Assembly: GCF_003143935.1 (NCBI RefSeq)
Contig: NZ_QFRX01000001.1
Location: forward strand, 7,083,514 to 7,147,513
DNA length: 64,000 bases
Reading direction: 5' to 3'
Source of the DNA: Streptomyces sp. Act143
Lineage (GTDB): Bacteria > Actinomycetota > Actinomycetes > Streptomycetales > Streptomycetaceae
The translations under genes were made by a program, and so were the position numbers. The notes under the pieces are model-generated. The model had not been told where the DNA came from and made no database searches. It worked only from the letters and a program-made list of their open reading frames with translations. Each line of letters opens with the position of its first letter. Position 1 is the stretch's first letter. Below, piece after piece: positions 41,040-50,413 of this stretch.

Positions 41040-43757
41040 TCACCGCGCATCCCCCGCCCGCAGCTCCGCCACCGAGCCCTGTCTGCCCGACCACCACGCC
41101 TGCACCCCCGCCACCCCCACCGTCACCAGCACCACCGCGGCGGCCGGGAGCGCCAGGGACCACGGGGACGTGCGCAGCTCCGCGTCTCCCGTGGGGGACG
41201 CTTTCGCCAGGGCGATCGTCGTCAAATCGATGCCGGGGGACAGGAGATGGACCGTCGCCCAGCCCGTCAGGACGCCCCCGGCCGCCGCCATGACCGCCTG
41301 CGGCAGTGACTCCAGGATCAGCAGACGGCGGCCCTGGGTTCGGGTGAGGCCCATCGTGCGGAGGCGGGCCAGGAGGGCGGTGCGTTCGGGGGCGGCGCGC
41401 AGGAGGGAGAGGAGGAGGGCCAGGATCGCGTAGCCGGAACCTGCCACCACCGCCGCCGTGTAGATGTCCTCCGCGCCCGACTGAAGCGGGGAGTTCACAT
41501 AGCGCGCCCGCTCCTCGGACGCCGTCCGGACCTGCCCTGCCCTGCCGGTGGCCCTGCTCAGGTCCGCGCCGGACAGGTGGGCGCCCGTCAGCAGCAGTGC
41601 GGTGGGGCGGGCCGCCGTGGCGCCGAGTCCCGCGCGGTCCACGACCAGGAAGTCCACGCCGTCGATGGCCGGGGTCCGGTCCCGTACGAGGGTGATGCGG
41701 ACGGTGATCGTCGTCGTACCGTCCTCCAGCAGGACGGGGAAGGGGCGGGTGCCGTACGTCTTCGCCACCGAGGGGGAGGCCAGGGCCGGGAGCGCGTCGC
41801 CGGGGCGGGCGCCCGTCAACTCGCCCTTGTCATAGGGGCCCAGGCCCGTCCGGGTCGCCAACTGCGCGTAGCCGTCCGGGTCCACGCCCACCAGGGGGAC
41901 CGACTGGCTGCCGTCCGTCGGCTTCGCCTGGTACGCGATGCTCACCCCGGTCAGCGTGTCGACGCCCGGCTGTCGGCGGAGCCGGTCCGGCAGTCCGGAG
42001 GGCAGCGGGCCCTCCGCGTCGACACGGGCGTCCGCGCCCACCGCGAGGAGCGCCGCGCGGTCACGTGCCTCGGCGACGCCGGTGAGGACCGAGCCGCCGA
42101 AGGCGGCCGTCGTCAGGGCGGTCAGCAGGGCCAGCAGGGGCAGGACCGCGGAGGCGGACGTACGGCCCGCGCGGGCCAGGGAGAGGTGGGCGACCGCGCC
42201 GCGCAGGCGGCCGGCGGGGCGGGCCAGGCCGCGCAGCGGGAAGGGGTACAGGCGGACCAGCACCAGGGCCGCGATCACGCCCGTCAACGCCGGTGCGACA
42301 TAAGCCAGTTCATTGCCCGATGAGCCCCTTCGGCGCAGGGTCTCCACCGCCGCCAGGGCCAGTGCGAGGAGGGTCAGCTCCGCGACCGTGCGGCCCCGGG
42401 AGGGGCGTAGCGCCGCGATGTCCTCGCGGCCGGTGTGCAGCCGTACGGTCCGGTGGGCCGCCGCCGCGCGCAGCGGGAGCGCGGCGCAGGCCGCGGCCGT
42501 GACCGTGGCGGCCGCCGTGACGGCGTACGCTGTCCGGCCCTCGGGGACCGCCAGCAGGGCCGCCGCCAGGCCGAGGGCGCCGGCCGGGACGGCGACCGTG
42601 GCCGTCTCGGCGAGGAGGCGTCCGGCCAGGCCGCGCAGGGACGCGCCGCGGGCGCGCAGCAGGGCCAGTTCGGTGCGGCGGCGGTCGGCGGCGAGGCCGC
42701 CCGACATGAGCAGGACGACCGCGGCGACCGTACCGGCGCCGAACGCTGCCACGGCGACCAACGGGGTTACGCCCTCGCGCAGTTCGGAGTAGCCGGTCAG
42801 GATCTCGCTGAGGTCGGTGTACGTGTCGGTGAGGCCGCCCGTGACCGTGCGGGCGTGCTGGAGGGCGGGGCCGGACTCCAGGGAGGCGACGGAGGACTTC
42901 AGGCGGTCCACGTCGTAGGCGTGCAGGGCGTCCATGGCGGGCGCCAGCTGCCAGTAGCGCCACGGGACCGCCGGGGTGCCCGCCATGGCGGGTGCCGACT
43001 CGGGGGCGAGCAGCAGGGCGCCGAGCCAGTACTTGTCGGCGTCCGAGCTCGGGCCGGGCATCCGGACGAGGGTGGGTTCGTGGAGGAGCGGCTGGGCCGA
43101 CCAGAAGGCGCCGGACGGCTCGCGCGGGGTGACGATGCCCGTGACGCGGACGGCCAGCGGGGCGCGGGACTCGCCGGGGACGTGGATGACGGAACCGATC
43201 CTGATGTGCAGGGACTTGGCGGTCCGCGCGCTGACCGCGGCCTCCACCTCCGGCGTCATCGCGTCCGCGGGCGTGGCGGGAGCGCGCGGCAGCCGGCCCT
43301 CGACCGAGCGGATGTGGTCGGCGAGGCCCTGCTGGGCGACCAGGGCGACCTGCGCGGGCGTTCCGGTCGGCCGCGGCAGCCAGGGGTCCGGCACCTCCAG
43401 ATTGGTGGAGCCGCGCACGCCGTAGGTCGACTGGCGGGGGTCGACGACGAGGGGCTTCTCGACCGTGGCGAGGATCTTCTTGTACTGCGCGGCGAGGGTG
43501 GCGGGGCGCAGGTCCTGGTCCGAGACGATGCCGTACTCGGGGCGGGCGTACAGCAGGATCGAGGTCCGGTCGGCGCCCGCCTGTTCCACGGCCCGGTGCA
43601 GACCGGCGTCCGCGGACCGGTCGACGGCCCGGGGGAGGGCGGCGCCGAGGCACGCGGTCAGCGCCACCAGCAGGGCGAGCGCGAGGGCCGCGCCGGGGGC
43701 GGTGCGCAGCCGGGTACGAATCCACGGGGCCACGGCAGCCGACTTCACCGCATCCAC
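41040..43757 (-). CDS. FtsX-type ABC permease, 905 aa
   Basis: The protein has one N-terminal membrane segment (ALALALLVALTACLGAALP), a large extracytoplasmic MacB-like periplasmic-type domain, a block of FtsX helices, a second outer domain and a C-terminal FtsX block (YAILALLLSLLRAAPERTALLARLRTMGL, LPAAAVVLVTVGVAGVQAW). This is the 10-helix duplicated layout of large actinobacterial LolE/MacB-like permeases. It stands between the ATPase gene and the second permease and should pair with both. The GTG start at 43757 precedes the basic/hydrophobic N-terminus. Confidence 0.85.
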   Translation of the reverse strand: MDAVKSAAVAPWIRTRLRTAPGAALALALLVALTACLGAALPRAVDRSADAGLHRAVEQAGADRTSILLYARPEYGIVSDQDLRPATLAAQYKKILATVEKPLVVDPRQSTYGVRGSTNLEVPDPWLPRPTGTPAQVALVAQQGLADHIRSVEGRLPRAPATPADAMTPEVEAAVSARTAKSLHIRIGSVIHVPGESRAPLAVRVTGIVTPREPSGAFWSAQPLLHEPTLVRMPGPSSDADKYWLGALLLAPESAPAMAGTPAVPWRYWQLAPAMDALHAYDVDRLKSSVASLESGPALQHARTVTGGLTDTYTDLSEILTGYSELREGVTPLVAVAAFGAGTVAAVVLLMSGGLAADRRRTELALLRARGASLRGLAGRLLAETATVAVPAGALGLAAALLAVPEGRTAYAVTAAATVTAAACAALPLRAAAAHRTVRLHTGREDIAALRPSRGRTVAELTLLALALAAVETLRRRGSSGNELAYVAPALTGVIAALVLVRLYPFPLRGLARPAGRLRGAVAHLSLARAGRTSASAVLPLLALLTALTTAAFGGSVLTGVAEARDRAALLAVGADARVDAEGPLPSGLPDRLRRQPGVDTLTGVSIAYQAKPTDGSQSVPLVGVDPDGYAQLATRTGLGPYDKGELTGARPGDALPALASPSVAKTYGTRPFPVLLEDGTTTITVRITLVRDRTPAIDGVDFLVVDRAGLGATAARPTALLLTGAHLSGADLSRATGRAGQVRTASEERARYVNSPLQSGAEDIYTAAVVAGSGYAILALLLSLLRAAPERTALLARLRTMGLTRTQGRRLLILESLPQAVMAAAGGVLTGWATVHLLSPGIDLTTIALAKASPTGDAELRTSPWSLALPAAAVVLVTVGVAGVQAWWSGRQGSVAELRAGDAR

Positions 43758-43759
43758 CC

Positions 43760-43867
43760 CCTTCGCGCGACCGTCACGGCCGCCACGTCACGCGTGCCTG
43801 GCCCGACCGTCACATCCGTCACGTCACTTGCGCCTGGCCCGACCGTCACATCCGTCACGTCACTCGC
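43760..43867. repeat. 36-bp tandem repeat between permease genes
   Basis: Two near-identical 36-bp units start at 43796 and 43832, with a diverged third at 43760 (shared core GACCGTCAC). They fill the whole 102-bp spacer between the two permease genes and run a few bases into both. The unit sequence is unrelated to the 36-bp repeat at 40792. Confidence 0.8.
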
Positions 43868-46800
43868 CCCCCTGTTCCCGCAACGTCACCAGCGGGTTCG
43901 CCCGGCGCAGTGCGAGTACGGCCGTGACGGCCAGCGGTGTCGCCGCCACCGCCGCCAGCAGGGCGAGCACCCGAGCGAGGGGCAGTTCCACCAGCACCTC
44001 CGGTACCGGGCGGGTCGCGTCGGTGGTCAGGACGACCAGCGGGATCACCGCCCGGGCCAGCACCGTTCCGAGCGCCGCCCCCACGAGCAGCGCCAGGGTC
44101 ACCAGGACGCCCTGCTCGACGGCGATCGTGCGGGCCAGCCGGCGGCGCGGGGCGCCCAGGGCGCGCAGTACGGCGAACTCGGTGTCGCGCTCCCGCAGCG
44201 ACCCCGTCGCGCTCACCGCGAAGCCCAGTGCGGCCAGCGCCGCCGCCACCCCGGCCGCCGCCGTGAACGCCGCCTCCGGGCCCGCCCCGAACGGGTCGTC
44301 ACGCAGTTCACCGGCGATCTCGTCCCGCACGACGATCTGCGCGCGGTCCAGGTCCGGGCGGGCCCGCAGGGCCGTGGCGACCTCGGACGGCCGGTCCGTC
44401 TCCAGCCACCACTCCGTCGGCGTGACGCTCTCGCCGTACTTGTTCTCCAGCACCTGGTTCACGGACCGCAGGTCGACCAGCAGCGCCCCGCCGCTCTCGC
44501 TCCCCGTCGTGGGCAGCGCCCGGACCGCCGCGACGATCCGCACCGGCAGCGACCGGCCGCCGAACGTCACGTCCACGCGCTGCCCGGTGCGGGCGCCCGC
44601 GGAGTCGAGGAAGCTGTCGGTGGCGACGGCGGTGATCCGCGCTGCCGGGGGCTGCGTGACCTGGAGGCGGACCGTGAGCGAGGCCAGGGTCCAGGTGTCC
44701 TCGCGCGGGACGTAACCGGTTCCGTACTCCACGGCCGCACCGCTCACGCGCGGCGGGGCGGGGGCGTTGCTGCGGTCCGGGAGTTCGGAGGTGTTGTCGG
44801 TGGTCGTGCGGGCCGTCCACGCGGCGGGCAACGGCAGCCGCCGCTCGGTGCCTTCGGCGGTCACGGACGTCAACGCGTCCAGGGTGAAACGGTGTTGCTC
44901 CGCCCGGCCGCGCGGTACCGGCAGCACCAGCTGTACGTCGGTGAGCGTCGACGTGGCCGCGGGGACGGTCAGTTCCAGTGTGTGCGGGCGGTTGTCGGCC
45001 GGGAGCGAGCCGGCCGGGAGCCGGTACGGGGTGCCGTGGCCGTCCTCCAGGGTGACCGTCGCGTCGGCGGCCGTGCCCGGCGCCGGTCCCCGCAGGGTCG
45101 CCGTCAGCCGGAGCCGGGCGCCGCCCGCGGGGACGGCCGCGCCGGCCGACGGCCGTTTCGGGCCGAGCCCGGCCAGCAGCGGTCGTACCGGCTCCGTGGC
45201 GAGGTCCGGGCGCAGCAAGGCCGCGTCCGCCGCGTGCGCGGTGTCCAGGGCCAGCACGGTGGCCGAACGGTTGCCGGACAGCGGCAGTTCGCTGCGGGCG
45301 GCGGGAGCGGCCTCGCGGACGTGGCGGACGGCGGCGTACTCGTCGGTGCGGCCGAGGCCGTCCTCGCCGTTGGCCAGCACCCGCACCGGGACGCCCGCGC
45401 GGAAGTCGGCCTGGTCGTCCTGGGAGCGGTCGAAGGAGGCGCCCTGCGCGATCGCCAGCATGCCCAGCGCCACGGCCAGCACCAGCAGCAGCACCGGGCC
45501 CGCGCCCCGCATCGGACGGCGCCCGATCTGCCAGCCCGCGAGGGCCCCGGCGAGGCCCCGCCCGGCGGCGGCCCGGCGTTCGGCGAGGCGGGCGAGCGGG
45601 GGCAGCAGCCGCAGGGTGAGGATGGTACCGGCGAGCAGGGCCAGCGCGGGGGCGGCGACCAGCAGCGGGTCGACGCCCAGGGTGCCCATGGGGGTCCCCC
45701 CGCTCGAGCGGAGCCGAGAGTGGGGGATGCCGTCGGTCACCGCGCCGGTCGTCTGCCGGCTCAGCTGCCAGTACGCCACCCCGGCCACCACCAGCAGCCC
45801 CAGGTCCGCGCCCGAGCGCACCGCAGAGGGCAGCGCCCGGGCCCGGCCGGTGGCGAAGGACGACGTCAGCACGGGCAGCGTCACCGCCAGCGCGCACCCC
45901 AGCGCCACACCCGCCGCGACCAGCCACACCCCGAACCGGCCGGTCGCCGGCACGTGCAGTTCGAGTCCGATCCGGGCCAGCGCGCCCTGCCCGGCCAGCA
46001 GCCGGGTCAGCGGCCCCGCCAGCAGCGGCGCGCACGCCACCGCGGGCACCGCGAGCAGCAGCGCCTCCAGCGCGGCCAGCCCCGCGACCCGCGGCCGGGA
46101 GGCGCCGCGCGCCCGCAGCAGCCGGGTCTCGCCCGCCCGTTCGGCGCTCAGCAGCCGGGCCACCAGCAGCAGCGCGCAGCCCGCGAGGAGCGCCAGTTGC
46201 AGCGCGACGATCAGCAGGGTGGAGCGCGAGACGAGCAGGGAGCGGTCGACGCGGTCGAGGACCGCGGGCAGGTCGGTGTGGGCGGCCGTGGTGCCGCTGA
46301 GCGCCGCCTCGCCGCGCAGCGCCGCGCTGCCGTCGCGGGCCGCGTCGCGCAGGGCGCCGATCCGGGCGGTCGTCAGGGCCGAGAAGTCGGCGGTGGCCAG
46401 CCATGCCGACGGCCCGGCGCTGACCTTGCCGCCGGTCAGGGTGTCGGGGGCGGCGAGGAGGGGGCCGTAGGTGGTGAAGTCGAGCTTGTTGACGCCGCGG
46501 CCGTGCAGATCGTCCAGGAGCTGCCAGTACGGGGCGTCCGCGCGGACGGGGCGGTAGAGGCCGACGATCTCGACCCGCACCTTCGGGCCGCCGAGGCGGT
46601 CGACGAGGGTGAGGCGGGCGCCGGGCGCCAGTTTCAGCAGCCGGGCCGCGTTCTGCGGCAGCGCCGCCTCGGTCGCGGCCGACGGTGCCCTGCCGTCCGT
46701 GATCCGCACCTGCGACGCGTCCAGCGCGGCGAAGTGGGTGAGATCCGGGTCGCCGGACCGCTCGGCGGCCGGGCGGAGCGAGCGGGGCAGCGCGTACGGG

Positions 46801-47117
46801 CCCGACCTCAGCAGCGTCCGCACGGTCACCGGCAGCCCGTCGAAGGTCCGCTGCGCGCCTTTGCGTACGGCGGTGTCGGCGGCCGTGCGGGACGCGGCCG
46901 GGACGTCGGCCTTGACGACCAGGGCGGCGTCGGCGGCGTTGCGGGAGTCCGTGAGCGAGTGCCGCAGGGCGGCGTCGCCGATCGCGCCCGAGTACGCCGT
47001 GAGCGTCGCGAGGACCGCCGTGGTGAGCAGCACGGTCAGCAGCGCGGCGGCGAGCAGCGGGCGGTGTGCCCGCGCCCGCTGGAGGACGAACCTCGCGAAC
47101 CCCCCGTACCCCGTCAC
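43860..47117 (-). CDS. FtsX-type ABC permease, 1085 aa
   Basis: This second, larger permease has an N-terminal membrane segment (LLAAALLTVLLTTAVLATLTAY), outer domains and two FtsX blocks. The C-terminal block is ALAALGFAVSATGSLRERDTEFAVLRALGAPRRRLARTIAVEQGVLVTLALLVG, with the characteristic FtsX RALGA motif. GTG start 47117. Near the middle, 45688-45729 is a dispersed repeat that codes for an extra loop (GIPHSRLRSSGGTPMG) without breaking the frame. It likely forms a heterodimer with the 905-residue permease. Confidence 0.86.
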   Translation of the reverse strand: MTGYGGFARFVLQRARAHRPLLAAALLTVLLTTAVLATLTAYSGAIGDAALRHSLTDSRNAADAALVVKADVPAASRTAADTAVRKGAQRTFDGLPVTVRTLLRSGPYALPRSLRPAAERSGDPDLTHFAALDASQVRITDGRAPSAATEAALPQNAARLLKLAPGARLTLVDRLGGPKVRVEIVGLYRPVRADAPYWQLLDDLHGRGVNKLDFTTYGPLLAAPDTLTGGKVSAGPSAWLATADFSALTTARIGALRDAARDGSAALRGEAALSGTTAAHTDLPAVLDRVDRSLLVSRSTLLIVALQLALLAGCALLLVARLLSAERAGETRLLRARGASRPRVAGLAALEALLLAVPAVACAPLLAGPLTRLLAGQGALARIGLELHVPATGRFGVWLVAAGVALGCALAVTLPVLTSSFATGRARALPSAVRSGADLGLLVVAGVAYWQLSRQTTGAVTDGIPHSRLRSSGGTPMGTLGVDPLLVAAPALALLAGTILTLRLLPPLARLAERRAAAGRGLAGALAGWQIGRRPMRGAGPVLLLVLAVALGMLAIAQGASFDRSQDDQADFRAGVPVRVLANGEDGLGRTDEYAAVRHVREAAPAARSELPLSGNRSATVLALDTAHAADAALLRPDLATEPVRPLLAGLGPKRPSAGAAVPAGGARLRLTATLRGPAPGTAADATVTLEDGHGTPYRLPAGSLPADNRPHTLELTVPAATSTLTDVQLVLPVPRGRAEQHRFTLDALTSVTAEGTERRLPLPAAWTARTTTDNTSELPDRSNAPAPPRVSGAAVEYGTGYVPREDTWTLASLTVRLQVTQPPAARITAVATDSFLDSAGARTGQRVDVTFGGRSLPVRIVAAVRALPTTGSESGGALLVDLRSVNQVLENKYGESVTPTEWWLETDRPSEVATALRARPDLDRAQIVVRDEIAGELRDDPFGAGPEAAFTAAAGVAAALAALGFAVSATGSLRERDTEFAVLRALGAPRRRLARTIAVEQGVLVTLALLVGAALGTVLARAVIPLVVLTTDATRPVPEVLVELPLARVLALLAAVAATPLAVTAVLALRRANPLVTLREQGGE
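45688..45729 (-). repeat. Dispersed palindromic repeat inside permease gene
   Basis: The 42-bp element (ATGGGGGTCCCCCCGCTCGA ... GAGAGTGGGGGATG) contains an inner CGCTCGAGCG palindrome and outer GGGGG/CCCCC blocks. It is related, in inverted orientation, to 40767-40807. Such elements are usually intergenic in streptomycetes; here it is translated in frame. Confidence 0.68.
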
Positions 47118-47306
47118 CGCGTCACCCGACCCCCGTCGTGCCCCACCGCGCCCCGCCAGGCCCCGTCGTGTTGTCCAGACCTCCGGGCGATGCTGTCAGA
47201 GGGGGGCGAGGGCCGGTAAGCGGTTGTGCGCCGGACTTGACCGGATCGTGATCGGAAATCGACGTCGTACGACCGGAATTCGGGACTCAGTGCGCCCCCG
47301 GCGGGA
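47118..47306. other. Short gap upstream of permease and downstream of globin
   Basis: This 189-bp gap contains the promoter side of the ABC operon. It includes a TTGACCGGATCGTGATCGG block (47237-47255) that recalls CTTGATCGGATCG near 59750, upstream of the glnX-like gene. No gene is seen. Confidence 0.4.
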
Positions 47307-47711
47307 TCAACCCTCCGTGTTCACCATCGACGCCGCCGCGTACGTCAGGTAGTTCCACAGCGTGTGCTCGTGCTCCTCGGACAGGCCGAGTTCGTCCACG
47401 GCCACCCGCATGTGCTTCAGCCAGGCGTCGTGCGCCGCCCGGTCCACCTGGAACGGGGCGTGCCGCATCCGCAGCCGGGGGTGGCCGCGGTTCTCGCTGT
47501 ACGTCGTCGGACCGCCCCAGTACTGGATGAGGAACAGCGTCAGCCGCTCCTCGGCCGGGCCCAGGTCCTCCTCCGGGTACATGGGCTTCAGGAGCGGGTC
47601 CTCGGCCACGCCCTCGTAGAAACGTCGGACGAGGCGGCGGAAGGTCTCCTCCCCACCGACCTGCTCGTAGAAGGTCTCCGTCTGAAGCGTGCCGCGCCGA
47701 ATCTCTTTCAC
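47307..47711 (-). CDS. glbO: Group II truncated hemoglobin
   Basis: The 134-residue protein has the trHbO signature. These are GGEETFRRLVRRFYEGVAEDPLLKPMYPEEDL, then LFLIQYWGGPTTYSENRGHPRLRMRHAPF with the proximal histidine (RHAPF), and WNYLTYAAASMVN. TrHbO proteins bind O2/NO and are associated with respiration and stress protection. Length is typical. It is divergent from the methyltransferase gene. Confidence 0.92.
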   Translation of the reverse strand: MKEIRRGTLQTETFYEQVGGEETFRRLVRRFYEGVAEDPLLKPMYPEEDLGPAEERLTLFLIQYWGGPTTYSENRGHPRLRMRHAPFQVDRAAHDAWLKHMRVAVDELGLSEEHEHTLWNYLTYAAASMVNTEG

Positions 47712-47780
47712 CCGTCCATCGTCTCAGACGAGGGGAACCAGGACTTGGGGCTTAGGACCCTTCCGCAGGACAGTGGAGGT

Positions 47781-48770
47781 ATGGGTGCGCACGCTCTCTC
47801 CGAGGACCTGGAAGAACTGGCCGCCGAGGCGCGGGCCGCGCTGGTGGGGCAGATCGACGCGAGCGGGGCCTGGGCGGCCGACCCGGTGTGGCGGGACGCC
47901 TTCGCGGCCGTACCGCGGCATCTGTTCGTGCCGTACTACTACGTCGGCGTCATGGGCGGTTACGAGCGGCGCTGGGGCGAGAGCCCCGACGCCCGCGCCC
48001 GGGAACGCTGGCTGCGCGGCGCCTACGCCGACGCCCCGCTGGCCACCCGGCTGCGCGACGGCGAGCTGGTCTCCTCCAGCAGCCAGCCCTCCCTCATGGC
48101 GATGATGCTGACCGCGCTGGAGGTCGAGGACGGCGACAGAGTCCTGGAGATCGGCGCCGGTACGGGATACAACGCGGCGCTGCTCGCGCACCGGCTCGGC
48201 GACGACGGCCTCGTCACCACCGTCGACCTGGAGCCGGAGATCACCGAGGCGGCCCGGCAGCATCTGGCCGCCGCCGGGTACCACCCGGTCGTCGTCACCG
48301 GCGACGGGGCCCGCGGGGTGCCCGAGCGCGCCCCCTTCGACCGGATCATCGCGACCTGCGCCCTGGCCTCGGTCCCGCCGGTCTGGCTCGCCCAGTGCAC
48401 TCCCGGTGCCCGCATCCTGACCCCGCTGGCCAACGGCCTCGTCGCGCTGACGGTCCGGGACGCGGGGCACGCCGAGGGGCGCTTCCTGCACACGCCCGCC
48501 TACTTCGTGCCGCTGCGGGGCGAGGGGCGGCCGGAGCCGGAGACCGCGCACCTCGGCGGGGTGCCCCGGCAGGCGCGGGAGCACGAGCTGTTCCGGTTCC
48601 TGCTCGACCTCGGCCGGGGCAGCCTCGACCCCCAGGAGGCGTATCAGCTCTGGGAACGGGAGGGACGGCCGGAGCGCCGACGGTACGGGCTCACGGTGAG
48701 CGGCGGGGACGAGTGGGCCTGGCTGGACGATCCGGAGGGGCCTTACGCGTGGCCCCTCCGGCTGCCCTGA
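47781..48770 (+). CDS. PCMT-like protein methyltransferase
   Basis: The 329-residue protein has the SAM-binding motif VLEIGAGTGYNAALLA, preceded by RHLFVP and SSSQPSLMAMML, the hallmarks of the protein-L-isoaspartate O-methyltransferase fold. The C-terminal 110 residues are an extra domain typical of actinobacterial paralogues, which may act in peptide maturation rather than repair. There is no lanthipeptide or graspetide precursor nearby. The ATG at 47781 lies directly after GGAGGT, an unusually short spacing, so the true start could be slightly downstream. Confidence 0.82.
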   Translation: MGAHALSEDLEELAAEARAALVGQIDASGAWAADPVWRDAFAAVPRHLFVPYYYVGVMGGYERRWGESPDARARERWLRGAYADAPLATRLRDGELVSSSSQPSLMAMMLTALEVEDGDRVLEIGAGTGYNAALLAHRLGDDGLVTTVDLEPEITEAARQHLAAAGYHPVVVTGDGARGVPERAPFDRIIATCALASVPPVWLAQCTPGARILTPLANGLVALTVRDAGHAEGRFLHTPAYFVPLRGEGRPEPETAHLGGVPRQAREHELFRFLLDLGRGSLDPQEAYQLWEREGRPERRRYGLTVSGGDEWAWLDDPEGPYAWPLRLP

Positions 48771-48779
48771 GCCGGACCG

Positions 48780-50375
48780 TCAGCCGCGGCGGACGGTGAT
48801 CGTCGTCCAGGCGCCCACGTGCACCCGGTCGCCGTCCTGGAGCGGTACCGGGACGAAGGGCTGGATGGGCTCCTCCGCGCCGTTGACCGTGGTGCCGTTC
48901 GTCGAGTTCTGGTCGACGACCGCCCAGGAGCCGTCGGGCTGCTGGACCAGCACCGCGTGCTGGTGCGAGACGCCCGGGTCCTCCGGCGGCACCGACAGGT
49001 CGATGTCCGGGGTGTCACCGGTGGAGTGCCGGCGGCGGCCGATGGTGACCTGGTTGCCGGTGAGCGTGCGCTGCTGCTCGGGCGAGTACGCGGGCAGGTT
49101 GAGGCCGGCCGCCTCCGGGCCGGAGCGCTGCATCATCGCCATGAAGTACTCGCGGTCCGGACCGATGGTCGCCGTCCAGGTCGCCGGTCCGGCGGGCTGC
49201 TGCTGGAAGCCGGGGCCGGGCGGGGCCTGGGTGGAGCCGGGCTGCGGGTAGCCGTAGCCGCCGGGGGCGCCACCGGGACCGCCGGGGCCGGTGGCGGACG
49301 GCGGGGAGATCACCCAGTCGTCCTCGCCGCCGCCGAAGGAGGGGCCGCCGGGCTGCGGGCGGTTCGTCTCCTGCGGGAAGGCGGGCGGGGCGGAGGGTCC
49401 GGACGGCGAGAAGGCCGAGGGAGCGCCACCGGGACCACCGGGACCGCCGGGTCCGCCGGGGCCCGCGGGCGGCGTGGGGCCGGGCGGGGGCGGGACGGGG
49501 CGGGACGGGTCGCTGCCGAAGGGGGAGGGGCCACCGGGGCCGCCCGGGCCGCCGAAGCCACCGGGGCCGTTGGGGTTGCCGGGACCACCGGGACCACCGG
49601 GGCCGTTGGGGCCGCCCTGCGTACCGAAGCCACCGGGGCCGTTCGGCCCGCCGGGCCCGCCCTGCGTGCCGTAACCGCCGGGACCGTTGGGGCCACCGGG
49701 ACCGCCGGGGCCACCCGGACCATTGGGGCCGCCGGGACCTCCGGGGCCTCCGGGACCGCCGAACGCACCGGGGCCGCCCGGTCCGCCGGAACCGCTGCCG
49801 GGGCCGTGGGGGCCGCCCTGGCCGCCCTGGCCACCCGGGCTTCCGGGACCGCCGAAGCCGCCAGGTCCGCCCGGGCCACCGGCACCGCCGGGACCACCCG
49901 GACCGGCCGGGCCCGGGGGCTCGCTGCCGAAGGGCGGGATCGGCTCGGCGGGACGGTTCATCTGGGACGGACGGGAGCCCTGGTACTCGTACGAGTCACC
50001 GGCGCCGTACGACGCACCCGGCGGCGGGCCCTGGAAGCGCACGCCCGGGCCGGGGGCCGGCGGGCGCGGGGCGGCCGGGGTGTACGAGGTCGCCGTGTTC
50101 GTCAGGAAGTTCCACCGGCACTCCTCGCAGAACGGCGCACCGCCCTCGCGGGGCGTGCGGCACTGCGGGCAGAGCTCCGGCTCGGGGTCCGGCACCGCGG
50201 ACAGGTGGGAGCGTCCGGGCTGGCCGCCGGCGCCCGGCGGGGGCGGCGGGAAGCCGTAGCCGCCACCCGGGGGCGGCGGGGGAGGGGGCGGAGGCACGGC
50301 ACCGGCCATGCGGTGACCGCAGACCTCGCACCAGTCGTCGGAACCCGACTGGTGTCCGTTCGGGCAGGTCGGCAT
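48780..50375 (-). CDS. FHA protein with zinc ribbon and collagen-like region
   Basis: The 531-residue protein starts at ATG 50375 (purine-rich AGAGGGGGAAG upstream). Its N-terminus is a zinc ribbon (CPNGHQSGSDDWCEVCG) followed by a second ribbon (CPQCRTPREGGAPFCEEC). The middle (about residues 145-390) is a GGPGGP-type glycine/proline repeat. The C-terminus is a FHA domain (VTIGRRRHSTGDTPDIDLSV, SHQHAVLV, NSTNGTTVNG) that binds phosphothreonine. It is the last gene of the glnX-glnH-pknG operon, so it is a likely substrate or reader of the PknG kinase, comparable to mycobacterial GarA in role but not in architecture. Confidence 0.88.
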   Translation of the reverse strand: MPTCPNGHQSGSDDWCEVCGHRMAGAVPPPPPPPPPGGGYGFPPPPPGAGGQPGRSHLSAVPDPEPELCPQCRTPREGGAPFCEECRWNFLTNTATSYTPAAPRPPAPGPGVRFQGPPPGASYGAGDSYEYQGSRPSQMNRPAEPIPPFGSEPPGPAGPGGPGGAGGPGGPGGFGGPGSPGGQGGQGGPHGPGSGSGGPGGPGAFGGPGGPGGPGGPNGPGGPGGPGGPNGPGGYGTQGGPGGPNGPGGFGTQGGPNGPGGPGGPGNPNGPGGFGGPGGPGGPSPFGSDPSRPVPPPPGPTPPAGPGGPGGPGGPGGAPSAFSPSGPSAPPAFPQETNRPQPGGPSFGGGEDDWVISPPSATGPGGPGGAPGGYGYPQPGSTQAPPGPGFQQQPAGPATWTATIGPDREYFMAMMQRSGPEAAGLNLPAYSPEQQRTLTGNQVTIGRRRHSTGDTPDIDLSVPPEDPGVSHQHAVLVQQPDGSWAVVDQNSTNGTTVNGAEEPIQPFVPVPLQDGDRVHVGAWTTITVRRG

Positions 50376-50413
50376 GTCGGCGCTTCCCCCTCTCACATAA
50401 GGAGACCTCTAGG

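Noticed and set aside
42435..47219. Open frame of 1594 codons on the plus strand
   Set aside because: It is the antisense shadow of the two FtsX permease genes in GC-rich DNA; its product is arginine/glycine-rich with no domain.
49291..50259. Plus-strand glycine/proline-rich proteins
   Set aside because: These are antisense reflections of the collagen-like repeats in the FHA gene.
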